A stretch of DNA of 62,181 nt. It comes from Sediminibacterium ginsengisoli. GTDB lineage: Bacteria > Bacteroidota > Bacteroidia > Chitinophagales > Chitinophagaceae. Below are positions 37,879-45,915 of the stretch, piece after piece. The translations under genes and the position numbers were made by a program. The stretch is from NCBI GenBank assembly GCA_945901845.1, contig CAMDLR010000012.1:1-62181 (forward strand), in the 5' to 3' direction. A model generated the notes under the pieces. That model made no database searches. It was not told the origin of the DNA and saw only the letters and a list, made by a program, of their open reading frames with translations. Position 1 is the first letter of the stretch. Each line of letters starts with the position of its first letter.

Positions 37879-38802
37879 TTAATCTGCATTTTTTATGGTT
37901 CCGGTGCGTTTAGTAAAACCCATTTTTGCAGGGACCAAACTTGCGCGCCTAAAAATCAATTGTCCTCTTTCCATACTCATAAAATTCATAAATCCAGTTC
38001 CAAGCCCAGTTGCATTTTCTTTTAAAATATAATACACCGGACGTGAAAGTGCGTATTGACCTCTCGAAATAGTTGCCTGCGAAGGTCTGGCATACAAGCC
38101 TTTTTCTGCACACTTGGTACATTCTACAAGGCCTAGATTTACTTTTTTTAAATATTCAAGTTGCGTTGCGTTGTAAGAATCGCCAATCCAGCTAAGTCCC
38201 ACAAAGCCAATAGCATCAGCTCTTTGGGCCACTTTGGCTAAAACATCTTCGCTATTTTTTGCGGCTACTACATTGGGTCCAAATGGAGTGCCATGTAAAA
38301 TAGTATCGCGCAAATACCGAACGGTACTAGTTGCCGAATTGCCATCCATTACGACCGTAGTAGAAGTTTGGCCACTTAAAATTTTATGCAACTTTTCAAA
38401 AGTAAATACACTGTCTTTTCCTGCCCTGTTTAAAATAATAGCCACCGCATCATAAGCGAGTTCACCATATTGAACGGGGTAAGACAATTGATTTTCAAAG
38501 AACCTATCCTCCTGTTTATTGAGCCCTCTAGCTACAATCACCATTCGGGTGCTATCCTGTTGTAAGTCTCTAAAACAATCCGCTTCCGATTTGTAAGAAA
38601 CTTCAATTTTTGTATTCGGAAAAGACGAGTGGTGCACTTTAATTTGCTGCTCCATTACCGGCTTAAAACTCTCATCTACGCTGATATGAATGGTACCTGC
38701 AGTAGGAGAATCTTCCGAAGTTATTTTAATATCATCGTTGTTGCACGCCATTGCAAAAAAAACAATGATTACAATTACCCAATTTTGCCACTTCTTTTTC
38801 AT
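37879..38802 (-). CDS. PstS-like phosphate-binding lipoprotein
   Basis: 307 residues. The lipobox is in FFAMACNNDD, so it is lipid-anchored. The fold is that of PstS-type substrate-binding proteins: GTIHISVDESFKPVMEQQIKVHH, then YGELAYDAVAIILNRAG, TVRYLRDTIL and an ending VYYILKENATGLGTGFMNFM. No phosphate ABC transporter genes are nearby, so it may act as a sensor or in a TonB-linked unit rather than in classical Pst transport (inference). The open frame extends to 38883, but the Met at 38802 gives the lipoprotein signal. The gap to the small membrane protein upstream is 16 bp, and to the TPR gene downstream 23 bp. Confidence 0.9.
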   Translation of the reverse strand: MKKKWQNWVIVIIVFFAMACNNDDIKITSEDSPTAGTIHISVDESFKPVMEQQIKVHHSSFPNTKIEVSYKSEADCFRDLQQDSTRMVIVARGLNKQEDRFFENQLSYPVQYGELAYDAVAIILNRAGKDSVFTFEKLHKILSGQTSTTVVMDGNSATSTVRYLRDTILHGTPFGPNVVAAKNSEDVLAKVAQRADAIGFVGLSWIGDSYNATQLEYLKKVNLGLVECTKCAEKGLYARPSQATISRGQYALSRPVYYILKENATGLGTGFMNFMSMERGQLIFRRASLVPAKMGFTKRTGTIKNAD

Positions 38803-38818
38803 ACACACTATTTTTAGC

Positions 38819-39052
38819 CTAGTAGTTTGGATAGATTCCTCTGTACAATCTAAAACCACCATACAACAAACAAACACTTCCAAATAGATACCTAAATAAA
38901 GGGTCTACATCTATGAACTGCTTGATGCCAAGTTTTGCACCAAAAAACATCACTACAGCCATCCCTAAAATTAACAATGACATCGAAAAATCATAGATTC
39001 TTCGCATCAAAATATAACTTTTCTCGTGTTTAGACCTATAATCGTTATCCAT
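38819..39052 (-). CDS. Small two-helix membrane protein
   Basis: 77 residues. A charged cytoplasmic N terminus (MDNDYRSKHEKSYI) is followed by two hydrophobic helices (about residues 20-40 and 53-70) and a short basic, aromatic end. It fits no family that I can name; similar short proteins precede PstS-like genes in related genomes as far as I recall. It is the first gene of the unit with the PstS-like lipoprotein and the TPR protein. A 16-nt box upstream of its start is shared with the gene at 54818-57982. Function unknown. Confidence 0.75.
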   Translation of the reverse strand: MDNDYRSKHEKSYILMRRIYDFSMSLLILGMAVVMFFGAKLGIKQFIDVDPLFRYLFGSVCLLYGGFRLYRGIYPNY

Positions 39053-39072
39053 TTAACAAAAAGTTTTTAATG

Positions 39073-39088
39073 GGATGAGCAATTTACT
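39073..39088 (-). promoter_or_regulatory. 16-nt box shared with the promoter region of the beta-propeller gene
   Basis: On the minus strand this reads AGTAAATTGCTCATCC and lies 20 bp before the start at 39052. The same sequence with one change (AGTAAATTACTCATCC) lies 13 bp before the start at 57982. TAAATTGC may serve as a poor -7 box. Confidence 0.35.
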
Positions 39089-39109
39089 TAATTATTTTAT
39101 TTAGCCCCG

Positions 39110-39140
39110 CTATTTTTAGCCTCAATTTTGAATAAATCGG
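39110..39140 (+). promoter_or_regulatory. Intergenic word related to the gyrB and rpsP upstream motif
   Basis: TTTTTAGCCTCAA within this stretch matches 13 bases of the motif found at 10343-10361 and 46588-46606. It lies about 90 bp upstream of the hisS -7 box, nearly the same distance as at gyrB (87 bp). The function is unknown and the match is short. Confidence 0.25.
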
Positions 39141-39213
39141 CTGATTCATAACTAGATAGGATAAGATTTAGTTGGAACCACCCACTAATTGAAGACCAAT
39201 TTACAAGATTGAG

Positions 39214-39221
39214 TATCTTTG
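39214..39221 (+). promoter_or_regulatory. -7 box TATCTTTG of hisS
   Basis: Exact TAnnTTTG match, with TTG at 39189-39191 as a possible -33 element (spacing 22). The implied leader is about 18 nt before the ATG at 39243. Confidence 0.55.
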
Positions 39222-39242
39222 GGCCCATAACCAACCCATTTT

Positions 39243-40607
39243 ATGAGCAAACCTTCCCTACCCCAAGGTACCCGAGATTTTAGTGCTGCTGTTGTTCATA
39301 AACGGAGTTATATCCTCCAAACCATCCAAAAAGTGTTCGAACTATATGGTTTTCAACCACTTGAGACACCTGCCATGGAAAATTTGGAGACTTTAATGGG
39401 TAAATATGGCGAAGAGGGCGACAAACTTATTTTTAAGATTTTAAATAATGGGCTGGACAACCCAGCTAAACAGGAAGCAGCTAATGCTGCTTTTCAAAAA
39501 GTATTAGACGGAAAAAATAGCAAAGACCTCACCGAGAGAGCGCTCCGCTACGATTTAACCATTCCATTTGCGCGTTATGTGGCTATGAACCACGCACAGT
39601 TAACCATGCCATTTAAGCGTTATCAAATGCAACCGGTTTGGAGAGCCGATCGTCCACAAAAAGGGAGATACCGTGAGTTTTACCAATGCGACGCAGACGT
39701 AGTAGGTAGCAGCAGTTTATTAAATGAATTAGAACTCACACATATCTATGCATCGGTATTTGAAAAATTAAAACTACCGGTAGAAATTAGAATCAATAGC
39801 CGAAAAATTTTAGTAGCATTATCCGCACTATGTGGTGGTGCAGACAAAATGATTGACATTACTGTTGCTATTGATAAGCTGGATAAAATTGGTATTGAAA
39901 AAGTAAAAGAAGAATTGAGTGGACGCGGTCTTGACGCAAATCAAGTTGCTACCATCGAAAAATATTTACAAATTAGCGGCTCTAACACCGAAAAAATAAA
40001 TCAGTTAACGGCGCTTATTGGCGAAATTCCAGAAGGTAAAGAAGGGCTACTTGAAATCAATACTTTACTTGAACATTTTACTGCTTTTCCGAATGTTAAT
40101 TTGGTGGCCGATTTTACATTAGCAAGAGGCCTTAATTATTACACAGGTATTATTTTTGAAGTAAAGGCTTTAGGTGTTAGTATGGGCAGCATTGGGGGTG
40201 GCGGACGCTACAACGATTTAACAGGACTCTTTGGTGTCAAGGATATCCCGGGTGTTGGTATTAGTTTTGGTGTAGACCGTATTTACGATGTACTAGAAGA
40301 ATTAAATGCTTTTCCAGATACTATTCAGAGCAGCACCAAAGTATTATTTTTTAATGCTGGCGCCGCCGAAACTGCGCGTGCATTTTTACTATTACAAGAA
40401 CTTAGAAATAGAGGTATTGCTGCCGAAATTTTTCATGAAAATGCAAAATTTGACAAGCAGTTTAAATACGCCGAAAAAAAGAATATTGGATACGTAGTAA
40501 TTATTGGCGAAAATGAATTGGCTGCAGGTACCTGTGTTGTTAAAAATCTAACAACAGGTACGCAAGAAACCATCGCTAATGAAGCGCTACTTACCTATTT
40601 ATTTTAA
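39243..40607 (+). CDS. hisS: Histidine--tRNA ligase
   Basis: 454 residues; a class II synthetase that charges tRNA-His. Motif 1 is near the N terminus (LPQGTRDFSAA), motif 2 is FKRYQMQPVWRADRPQKGRYREFYQCDAD, the histidine-specific GLNYYTGIIFE is present, and motif 3 is GVGISFGVDRIYDVL. The C-terminal anticodon-binding domain (about residues 360-454) begins KVLFFNAGAAET. It appears to be a single-gene unit with its own promoter and ends 29 bp before a convergent gene. Confidence 0.97.
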   Translation: MSKPSLPQGTRDFSAAVVHKRSYILQTIQKVFELYGFQPLETPAMENLETLMGKYGEEGDKLIFKILNNGLDNPAKQEAANAAFQKVLDGKNSKDLTERALRYDLTIPFARYVAMNHAQLTMPFKRYQMQPVWRADRPQKGRYREFYQCDADVVGSSSLLNELELTHIYASVFEKLKLPVEIRINSRKILVALSALCGGADKMIDITVAIDKLDKIGIEKVKEELSGRGLDANQVATIEKYLQISGSNTEKINQLTALIGEIPEGKEGLLEINTLLEHFTAFPNVNLVADFTLARGLNYYTGIIFEVKALGVSMGSIGGGGRYNDLTGLFGVKDIPGVGISFGVDRIYDVLEELNAFPDTIQSSTKVLFFNAGAAETARAFLLLQELRNRGIAAEIFHENAKFDKQFKYAEKKNIGYVVIIGENELAAGTCVVKNLTTGTQETIANEALLTYLF

Positions 40608-40636
40608 GCGTGTTGTAATAAAATAAATTGCGCCAA

Positions 40637-41005
40637 TTAACGCGTGAGGTAGTAAAATTTTTCATCTACAAAAGATACCGCTTCTACTTTTACGGCCTCT
40701 AACACCATACCACTTACACTAATGGTAAGCCCAATTACTTTTCTATTGCTGTCTCTTTTATATACAACTGGTGCCTGAAAATCAGCAATTAAAAACTGGT
40801 CTTCGCCTGTTTTTTGAAGTACAAAAGAACCCATCCCAGAAGTAGCAACAAGTGTGCCATTGTCTGCATTAATCACAACCTCCTGAACGGGGCTACCTTC
40901 GGCAAATTTAAACTTACCAGTAAACTGCGTAAGGGTAGTGTCTTGCGCTTGAATAGTTATAAAAACACCGAGTAATAATGTGCTGAATAAAAGGATCTTT
41001 TTCAT
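40637..41005 (-). CDS. Secreted DUF3471-like beta-barrel domain protein
   Basis: 122 residues from the Met at 41005. The signal peptide ends near ITIQAQ, so the mature protein is periplasmic or released. The mature part (FTGKFKFAEGSPVQEVVI ... LVATSGMGSFVLQKTG ... YKRDSNRKVIGLTISVSGMVLEAVK) matches the spacing of DUF3471, a small domain usually found after a serine beta-lactamase or protease domain. Here it stands alone. No catalytic residues are seen; a binding role is a guess. The frame opens eight codons earlier (41029), before the signal sequence. It is convergent with hisS and divergent from rlmN. Confidence 0.78.
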   Translation of the reverse strand: MKKILLFSTLLLGVFITIQAQDTTLTQFTGKFKFAEGSPVQEVVINADNGTLVATSGMGSFVLQKTGEDQFLIADFQAPVVYKRDSNRKVIGLTISVSGMVLEAVKVEAVSFVDEKFYYLTR

Positions 41006-41151
41006 GGGATTTTTTAAATGTGATTTCAAATATAACCATCAAGACTATAAATTGTTGTCGAGGATCATGTTAATTTTATGCTATCAGCCCAAAAAATGCG
41101 CAATTAAGTATGGTAAGCTACTTCAAATCGAGCTTTTTAGGGCTTTAAAGG

Positions 41152-41159
41152 TATCTTTG
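41152..41159 (+). promoter_or_regulatory. -7 box TATCTTTG of rlmN
   Basis: Exact TAnnTTTG match ending 5 nt before the ATG at 41165, implying a leaderless or nearly leaderless transcript. Confidence 0.5.
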
Positions 41160-41164
41160 CAGCT

Positions 41165-42211
41165 ATGAACACGGATTTACCAAATATTAGGCATTTAAGC
41201 CTAGGCGAGCTAACGGAGTATTTTGAGGGGCTGGGCGAGAAAAAGTTTAGAATTCAACAGGTACACGAATGGCTTTGGCAAAAGCATGCGCACTCTTTTG
41301 ATGACATGACCAACCTGAGCAAAGAGCTACGTGCCAAATTAAACGAAACATTTATTTTACCCGCTTTAACCATCGATAAAACACAGGTTAGCGAAGATGG
41401 TACTGTAAAATCTAGGTTTAAAACATTTGACAAGCATTTTATAGAAGGCGTTTTAATTCCTACTGAAGAAAGAAAAACAGCTTGCGTATCTTCTCAAATT
41501 GGTTGCAGTTTAAGTTGCAAGTTTTGTGCAACAGGCACCATGGACCGCAAAAGAAATTTAACCTACGATGAAATTTATGATCAGGTCGTATTACTCAACA
41601 AAGAAAGCGAACGAATTTTTCAAAAAAAATTAAGCAATATTGTTTTTATGGGTATGGGTGAGCCCCTACTTAACTACGACAATGTGCTAAAAGCAGTTGA
41701 ACGTATTTCTGCCGAAGACGGTTTATTTATGAGCCCGCGCAGAATTACTGTTTCTACAGCTGGTGTTTCTAAACAAATTAGAAAACTAGGTGATGATAAA
41801 GTGCGTTTTAAATTGGCCTTATCTTTACACGCTGCCAACGACAAAAAGAGAAATGAAATCATGCCTATCAACGAAACCAATAATATCAAGGTTTTGGTGG
41901 ATGCCATGAATTATTTTTATAAGCAAACTGGAAACGAAATCACGTTCGAATACATTTTATTTAAGAATTTTAATGATTCTCAAAAAGATGCAGAAGAACT
42001 GGTAAAATTATTCCGTCAAGTGCCTGCAGACCTTGTAAACATTATCGAATACAACCCTATCGATTCGTTTCACATGACCAAGCCCGACGAACAAGGCATA
42101 GAAGATTTCATGAACTTTTTAGACTCAAACCGCGTTAACGCCCGCCTCAGAAAAAGCAGGGGTAAAGATATTGACGCGGCTTGTGGACAACTAGCCAATA
42201 AGGGTAAATAA
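41165..42211 (+). CDS. rlmN: Dual-specificity 23S rRNA/tRNA adenine-C2 methyltransferase
   Basis: 348 residues; a radical-SAM enzyme that methylates C2 of A2503 in 23S rRNA and A37 in some tRNAs. The cluster motif is CSLSCKFCATG (CxxxCxxC). The N-terminal substrate-recognition domain is complete (FRIQQVHEWLWQKHAHSFDDMTNLSKELR). The two catalytic cysteines expected are present: one in the C-terminal DIDAACGQL and one in the TERKTACVSSQIG region. Cfr is the close relative, but RlmN is by far the likelier in this chromosomal setting. It is followed by two pseudouridine synthase genes on the same strand. Confidence 0.96.
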   Translation: MNTDLPNIRHLSLGELTEYFEGLGEKKFRIQQVHEWLWQKHAHSFDDMTNLSKELRAKLNETFILPALTIDKTQVSEDGTVKSRFKTFDKHFIEGVLIPTEERKTACVSSQIGCSLSCKFCATGTMDRKRNLTYDEIYDQVVLLNKESERIFQKKLSNIVFMGMGEPLLNYDNVLKAVERISAEDGLFMSPRRITVSTAGVSKQIRKLGDDKVRFKLALSLHAANDKKRNEIMPINETNNIKVLVDAMNYFYKQTGNEITFEYILFKNFNDSQKDAEELVKLFRQVPADLVNIIEYNPIDSFHMTKPDEQGIEDFMNFLDSNRVNARLRKSRGKDIDAACGQLANKGK

Positions 42212-42249
42212 TTACCAAACATCCTGTTGAAAAACAGCAAAACAATTGT

Positions 42250-43389
42250 ATGCAAAAAAGAACTGACAACTTTAGCAAATTTGCTAATCAGAAAAAAGGG
42301 AGTGCGTTAAAAGAAGCCTTCCGACAAGAAAAGAAAAAAAATAAAATAGAAGCAAGAGCAGCTGGTGAAGAAATGCGCCAACGTAAAAAAGATAAAATGC
42401 GCGGGCTTGTAACAGAGCCACTAAAAAAATCGACAAAGCCGGGTGCGCGCAAAGGAGCCCCATCTGATAGAGACGAACGCGCACCACGAGCAGTTGCTGC
42501 AGGATCAAGTGAGTCTAGCACAAGACCTACTGGATCTGCAAGACCCATTACCCCCGCTAAAACTTCACGTGGTAAAGAAGCGCAAGCTGCACCCGTTGCA
42601 GGTATGCCCGTTCCTATTGCGTTAAAAAACGCAGAGCAAATGCCGCTCAATAAATTTATTGCACACGCAGGTGTATGTGGACGTCGAGAAGCAGCCGAAC
42701 TTGTAAAAGGTGGTAAAGTAGTAGTGAATGGAGATAAAATATTTGAACCTGGTTTTAAAGTAGCCCCAACAGATAAAGTGCTCGTAAAAGGCAAGCAGGT
42801 GTATTTGCAAAAAAATGCTGTTTACATTTTACTCAATAAACCCAAAGATTATATTACTACTGCAAATGATCCGGAAGGACGCAAAACAGTATTAGATATT
42901 ATTAAGGGCGCTACCGCTGATAGGGTCTACCCTGTTGGCCGTTTAGACCGAAACACAACTGGTGTTTTGTTATTAACCAATGATGGAGAATTAGCGCAAA
43001 AATTAACGCACCCTTCTTTTGAAATTAAAAAAATATACGAGGTTACACTTGATAGACCTGTTGCTAAAAAAGACTTAGAAGCTGTGCTAGCTGGTGTTAC
43101 ACTAGAAGATGGATTTGTGGCAGCCGATGCTTGTGGCTATGCCAACGCGAAAGATAAAAACGTAATAGGTATTGAAATTCATAGTGGACGTAACAGAATT
43201 GTACGCCGCATATTTGAACATTTAGGCTATGACGTTCGTGGCCTAGACCGTGTTATGTTTGCCAACCTCACTAAAAAGAATGTAGACCGCGGCAAATACC
43301 GTTTCTTACAAGAAAAAGAAGTGCGCTTACTTAAGTTTATGAACAAGTCATTTGTTCGTAAATCAAAAGAAGAAGAAGAAGAAGCATAA
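42250..43389 (+). CDS. RsuA/RluB-family pseudouridine synthase with long basic N-terminal tail
   Basis: 379 residues. The S4 RNA-binding domain covers about residues 132-180 (MPLNKFIAHAGVCGRREAAELVKGGKVVVNG), and the synthase domain follows with the catalytic Asp in VGRLDRNTTGVLLLTNDGE and the family's KKIYEVTL. The closest role is RluB-type modification of 23S rRNA, though RsuA or RluF types cannot be excluded. The first 130 residues are a low-complexity tail rich in Lys, Arg, Ala, Pro and Ser with no fold, which probably adds RNA or ribosome affinity (inference). A Glu run (KSKEEEEEA) closes the protein. It starts 38 bp after rlmN and is likely transcribed with it. Confidence 0.93.
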   Translation: MQKRTDNFSKFANQKKGSALKEAFRQEKKKNKIEARAAGEEMRQRKKDKMRGLVTEPLKKSTKPGARKGAPSDRDERAPRAVAAGSSESSTRPTGSARPITPAKTSRGKEAQAAPVAGMPVPIALKNAEQMPLNKFIAHAGVCGRREAAELVKGGKVVVNGDKIFEPGFKVAPTDKVLVKGKQVYLQKNAVYILLNKPKDYITTANDPEGRKTVLDIIKGATADRVYPVGRLDRNTTGVLLLTNDGELAQKLTHPSFEIKKIYEVTLDRPVAKKDLEAVLAGVTLEDGFVAADACGYANAKDKNVIGIEIHSGRNRIVRRIFEHLGYDVRGLDRVMFANLTKKNVDRGKYRFLQEKEVRLLKFMNKSFVRKSKEEEEEA

Positions 43390-43423
43390 TTTTTACCTTA
43401 TTTTATTTTAGAAAAATTCTACA

Positions 43424-44134
43424 ATGCGCTTATCTGTATTATTTGAAAACGACGCATTTATTGTGATAGACAAACCTTCTGGATTATTAAGTATTCCGGA
43501 TAGGTTTGGCATAGATATTTCTGTAAAAGAAATACTCAGACAACAGTTTGGCAATATTTTTACAGTACACCGCCTCGATAAAGACACCAGTGGTGTTATT
43601 GTGTTTGCAAAAACCGAAGAAGCGCACCAAGCATTATCTGTATTATTTGAAGGAAGAGATGTAGAAAAATTTTATGTGGGTCTAGTATTAGGTAATCCCG
43701 TAAATGATGAAGGAAGTGTAGATGCATCTATTATGGAGCATCCGGGAAAGAATGGAAAAATGGTTACGCACGTAAAAGGTAAGCCTGCTTTAACGGATTA
43801 TAAAGTAGTAGAAAGATTTAAAAAATACGCTTGGCTTTCATTACAAATTCATACGGGTAAAACGCACCAGATTCGTGTACATATGCAACATATTGGAAGC
43901 CCCATTGCCTGTGATCCACTATATGGCAACAACGAACCTGTTTTACTGTCTTCATTAAAAAAGAAATTTAAACTTTCGAAAGCAGAAGATGAAGAACGCC
44001 CTATTATGGGAAGACTAGCATTACATGCACATACATTAACCTTTACGTTAGGAAGCGAAATATTTAATTTTGAGGCGCCTGTTCCTAAAGATTTACGTGC
44101 ACTACTTCAACAGCTTCGTAAATGGGATGCATAA
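43424..44134 (+). CDS. RluA-family pseudouridine synthase
   Basis: 236 residues, one catalytic domain and no S4 domain. The active site is HRLDKDTSGVIVFAKTEEAH, and the RNA-binding motif LQIHTGKTHQIRVHMQHIGSPIACDPLYG is complete. Short forms like this act on tRNA or 23S rRNA (RluA, TruC or RluE-like); the target cannot be told. It follows the RluB-type gene by 34 bp, so rlmN and both synthases probably form one RNA-modification operon. It ends only 2 bp from the convergent dinB stop. Confidence 0.93.
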   Translation: MRLSVLFENDAFIVIDKPSGLLSIPDRFGIDISVKEILRQQFGNIFTVHRLDKDTSGVIVFAKTEEAHQALSVLFEGRDVEKFYVGLVLGNPVNDEGSVDASIMEHPGKNGKMVTHVKGKPALTDYKVVERFKKYAWLSLQIHTGKTHQIRVHMQHIGSPIACDPLYGNNEPVLLSSLKKKFKLSKAEDEERPIMGRLALHAHTLTFTLGSEIFNFEAPVPKDLRALLQQLRKWDA

Positions 44135-44136
44135 TA

Positions 44137-45297
44137 TTATTCGGGCTTTTTAATGGTGCGCGCCTTGCGTAACACAGATTTTCCAAATTTATTTTTTACT
44201 GAATCAATGGCTTCGTAGAGTGCATGTTGCTCCGTTTTGTTATCAAACAAATTGATTTGAGCGCCGGTGTCTGTAAGACCCGCAAGACGCACACCCAGCA
44301 GTCTTACCAAAGTGCCTGGCACATATAGTTTGGTAAATAAATCGGTGGCCGCTTTTATGATATCGCTATCTGCGATGGTAGCAGGAATGGTGATTTGTCT
44401 GGTAGTTGTTTCAAAATTTGCATTTCGAAATTTGATGGCTACACATGTAGCGTATTTTTTTTCTTGTCGAAGTTCATACGCCACGCGCTCCGCCTGCCCT
44501 ACTAGTTGCGCTAATAAAATATCAACGTCTAAGGTATTTTCTTCAAATGTATTTTCGGCAGAAATAGATTTTGATTCGCGGTGTGGTGAAACCACCGAAT
44601 CACTTAAACCATTCGCTTGCCGTATGAGTTGCGTTCCCCATTTACCAAGTGCTTTTTCCAATAGCACCCCATCATACTTTAAAATATCACCAATGGTGTA
44701 AATACCAAGCACCAAAAGGGTTTGATGTGATTTTTTACCAACGCCGCCTAATTTTTCGACGGGTAGTGGCGCTAAAAATTCTTTTTCTTTTCCGGGTGTT
44801 ACAAATAAATAACCATTTGGTTTTGCTTCATCAGTAGCAATTTTTGCAACTAACTTATTGGTAGCAAGTCCAAACGAAATAGGAAGTCCCGTTTCATCCA
44901 TAATGGTTTGTCGAAGGCGAATGGTCCATTCTAATGGATTAAAAAAAGTATCCATGCCCGTTAAGTCAATATAAAATTCATCGATAGAAGCTTTTTCGTA
45001 GAGGGGTGCGTTGGCCGCAATAATAGTTGTAACCCAGGCCGAGTATTTTGCATAAAGCCCGTACGAACTTTTTACAATAATAGCGTGCGGACATAACTCC
45101 ATGGCCCTTCGCATAGGCATCGCACTGCGTACCCCAAATTTTCTTGCTTCGTAACTACAGGTTGTAACAACACCTCTATCCCTACTGCCTCCTACAACTA
45201 CTGCTTTACCTAGTAGTGACGGATCTTGCAGCATTTCCACACTTACAAAAAAAGAATCTAAATCAAAATGGGCAATATAACGTTGAGGCGTTTGCAT
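44137..45297 (-). CDS. dinB: DNA polymerase IV
   Basis: 386 residues; a Y-family translesion polymerase. The catalytic acidic residues are in AHFDLDSFFVSVE near the N terminus and ASIDEFYIDLTGM about residue 105, with the steric-gate Phe region intact. The fingers part holds SYEARKFGVRSAMPMRRA. The helix-hairpin-helix LGGVGKKSHQTLLVLGIYTIGD and the little-finger domain follow. It starts 5 bp after the rimM stop on the same strand, an unusual pairing of a mutagenic polymerase with a ribosome-maturation gene. There is no sign of a LexA-type box before it. Confidence 0.95.
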   Translation of the reverse strand: MQTPQRYIAHFDLDSFFVSVEMLQDPSLLGKAVVVGGSRDRGVVTTCSYEARKFGVRSAMPMRRAMELCPHAIIVKSSYGLYAKYSAWVTTIIAANAPLYEKASIDEFYIDLTGMDTFFNPLEWTIRLRQTIMDETGLPISFGLATNKLVAKIATDEAKPNGYLFVTPGKEKEFLAPLPVEKLGGVGKKSHQTLLVLGIYTIGDILKYDGVLLEKALGKWGTQLIRQANGLSDSVVSPHRESKSISAENTFEENTLDVDILLAQLVGQAERVAYELRQEKKYATCVAIKFRNANFETTTRQITIPATIADSDIIKAATDLFTKLYVPGTLVRLLGVRLAGLTDTGAQINLFDNKTEQHALYEAIDSVKNKFGKSVLRKARTIKKPE

Positions 45298-45302
45298 GGT
45301 AA

Positions 45303-45824
45303 TTAAGACCTATACACATCTAATAATCCGTCGGGTAAAATCACGTATACTTTTTTAGCATCGTGATCAATAGAATCTAAACTTTCGGCGTGGAGCGGAA
45401 TGAGTGCTTCATTACCTTCCAACGAAATTTTTAATAATACTTGGTGCGGCTGTTCAATCACTTCTTCGATAGGTCCTAGGTTTTCATCTTCATCGGTGAT
45501 TACTTCGTAACCTAAGAGTGCAATCGGTGCCGACTTACCCGCTAATTTTCTAAAATCGCTATCTAACAACCATGCCTGACGAGACACAAAACGGGCCGCT
45601 GCTTCTTTGGTGTTCACGCCTTCAAATTGAACATACATCTCTGCTTCATCTTTTGCTTTTGATCCGCTAATAAAATATGGGAGGTAAGAACCTTTTTGTT
45701 CTTCTACAAAGAGCACTTCCACGTCTTTAAGGTTTGTTTTTTTACCAAGCCCGTGCGTTAAAATAAGTTCTCCTTTCACACCAAACGTGGCCACCAATTT
45801 TCCAATGTGTACGTATTCACTCAT
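45303..45824 (-). CDS. rimM: Ribosome maturation factor RimM
   Basis: 173 residues. It binds ribosomal protein S19 and helps mature the 30S head. The N-terminal beta-barrel (HIGKLVATFGVKGELILTHGL) and the C-terminal PRC barrel (LLGYEVITDEDENLGPIEEVIEQPHQVLLKI ... ALIPLHAESLDSIDHDAKKVYVILPDGLLDVY) are both complete. It follows rpsP by about 90 bp, with a terminator-like hairpin between them. A TTTG-ending AT box (ATAATTTG, two mismatches) lies 5 nt before the ATG, so it may also have its own promoter. Confidence 0.95.
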   Translation of the reverse strand: MSEYVHIGKLVATFGVKGELILTHGLGKKTNLKDVEVLFVEEQKGSYLPYFISGSKAKDEAEMYVQFEGVNTKEAAARFVSRQAWLLDSDFRKLAGKSAPIALLGYEVITDEDENLGPIEEVIEQPHQVLLKISLEGNEALIPLHAESLDSIDHDAKKVYVILPDGLLDVYRS

Positions 45825-45860
45825 GGCTGCAAATTATTTATTAATTGGGATATTACCGAA

Positions 45861-45895
45861 CTAAAAACGCCCGCAACTTGCGTTGCAGGCGTTTC
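45861..45895 (-). terminator. Terminator or attenuator between rpsP and rimM
   Basis: AACGCC/GGCGTT and GCAAC/GTTGC form an 11-bp stem broken by one mismatch (45866-45893), with a 4-base loop. On the minus strand it is followed by five Ts. It lies 23 bp after the rpsP stop and likely lowers transcription into rimM and dinB. Confidence 0.8.
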
Positions 45896-45915
45896 GCTAT
45901 AATGTTTCAATAGAG

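Noticed and set aside
41165..42211. rlmN as a Cfr-type antibiotic-resistance methyltransferase
   Set aside because: It sits among conserved housekeeping RNA-modification genes and fits RlmN in length and N-terminal domain; no sign of transfer.
42288..42794. Minus-strand 168-codon frame opposite the RluB tail
   Set aside because: Low-complexity shadow of the Lys/Ala/Pro-rich tail; no independent support.
44267..44701. Plus-strand 144-codon frame inside dinB
   Set aside because: Shadow of the polymerase gene.
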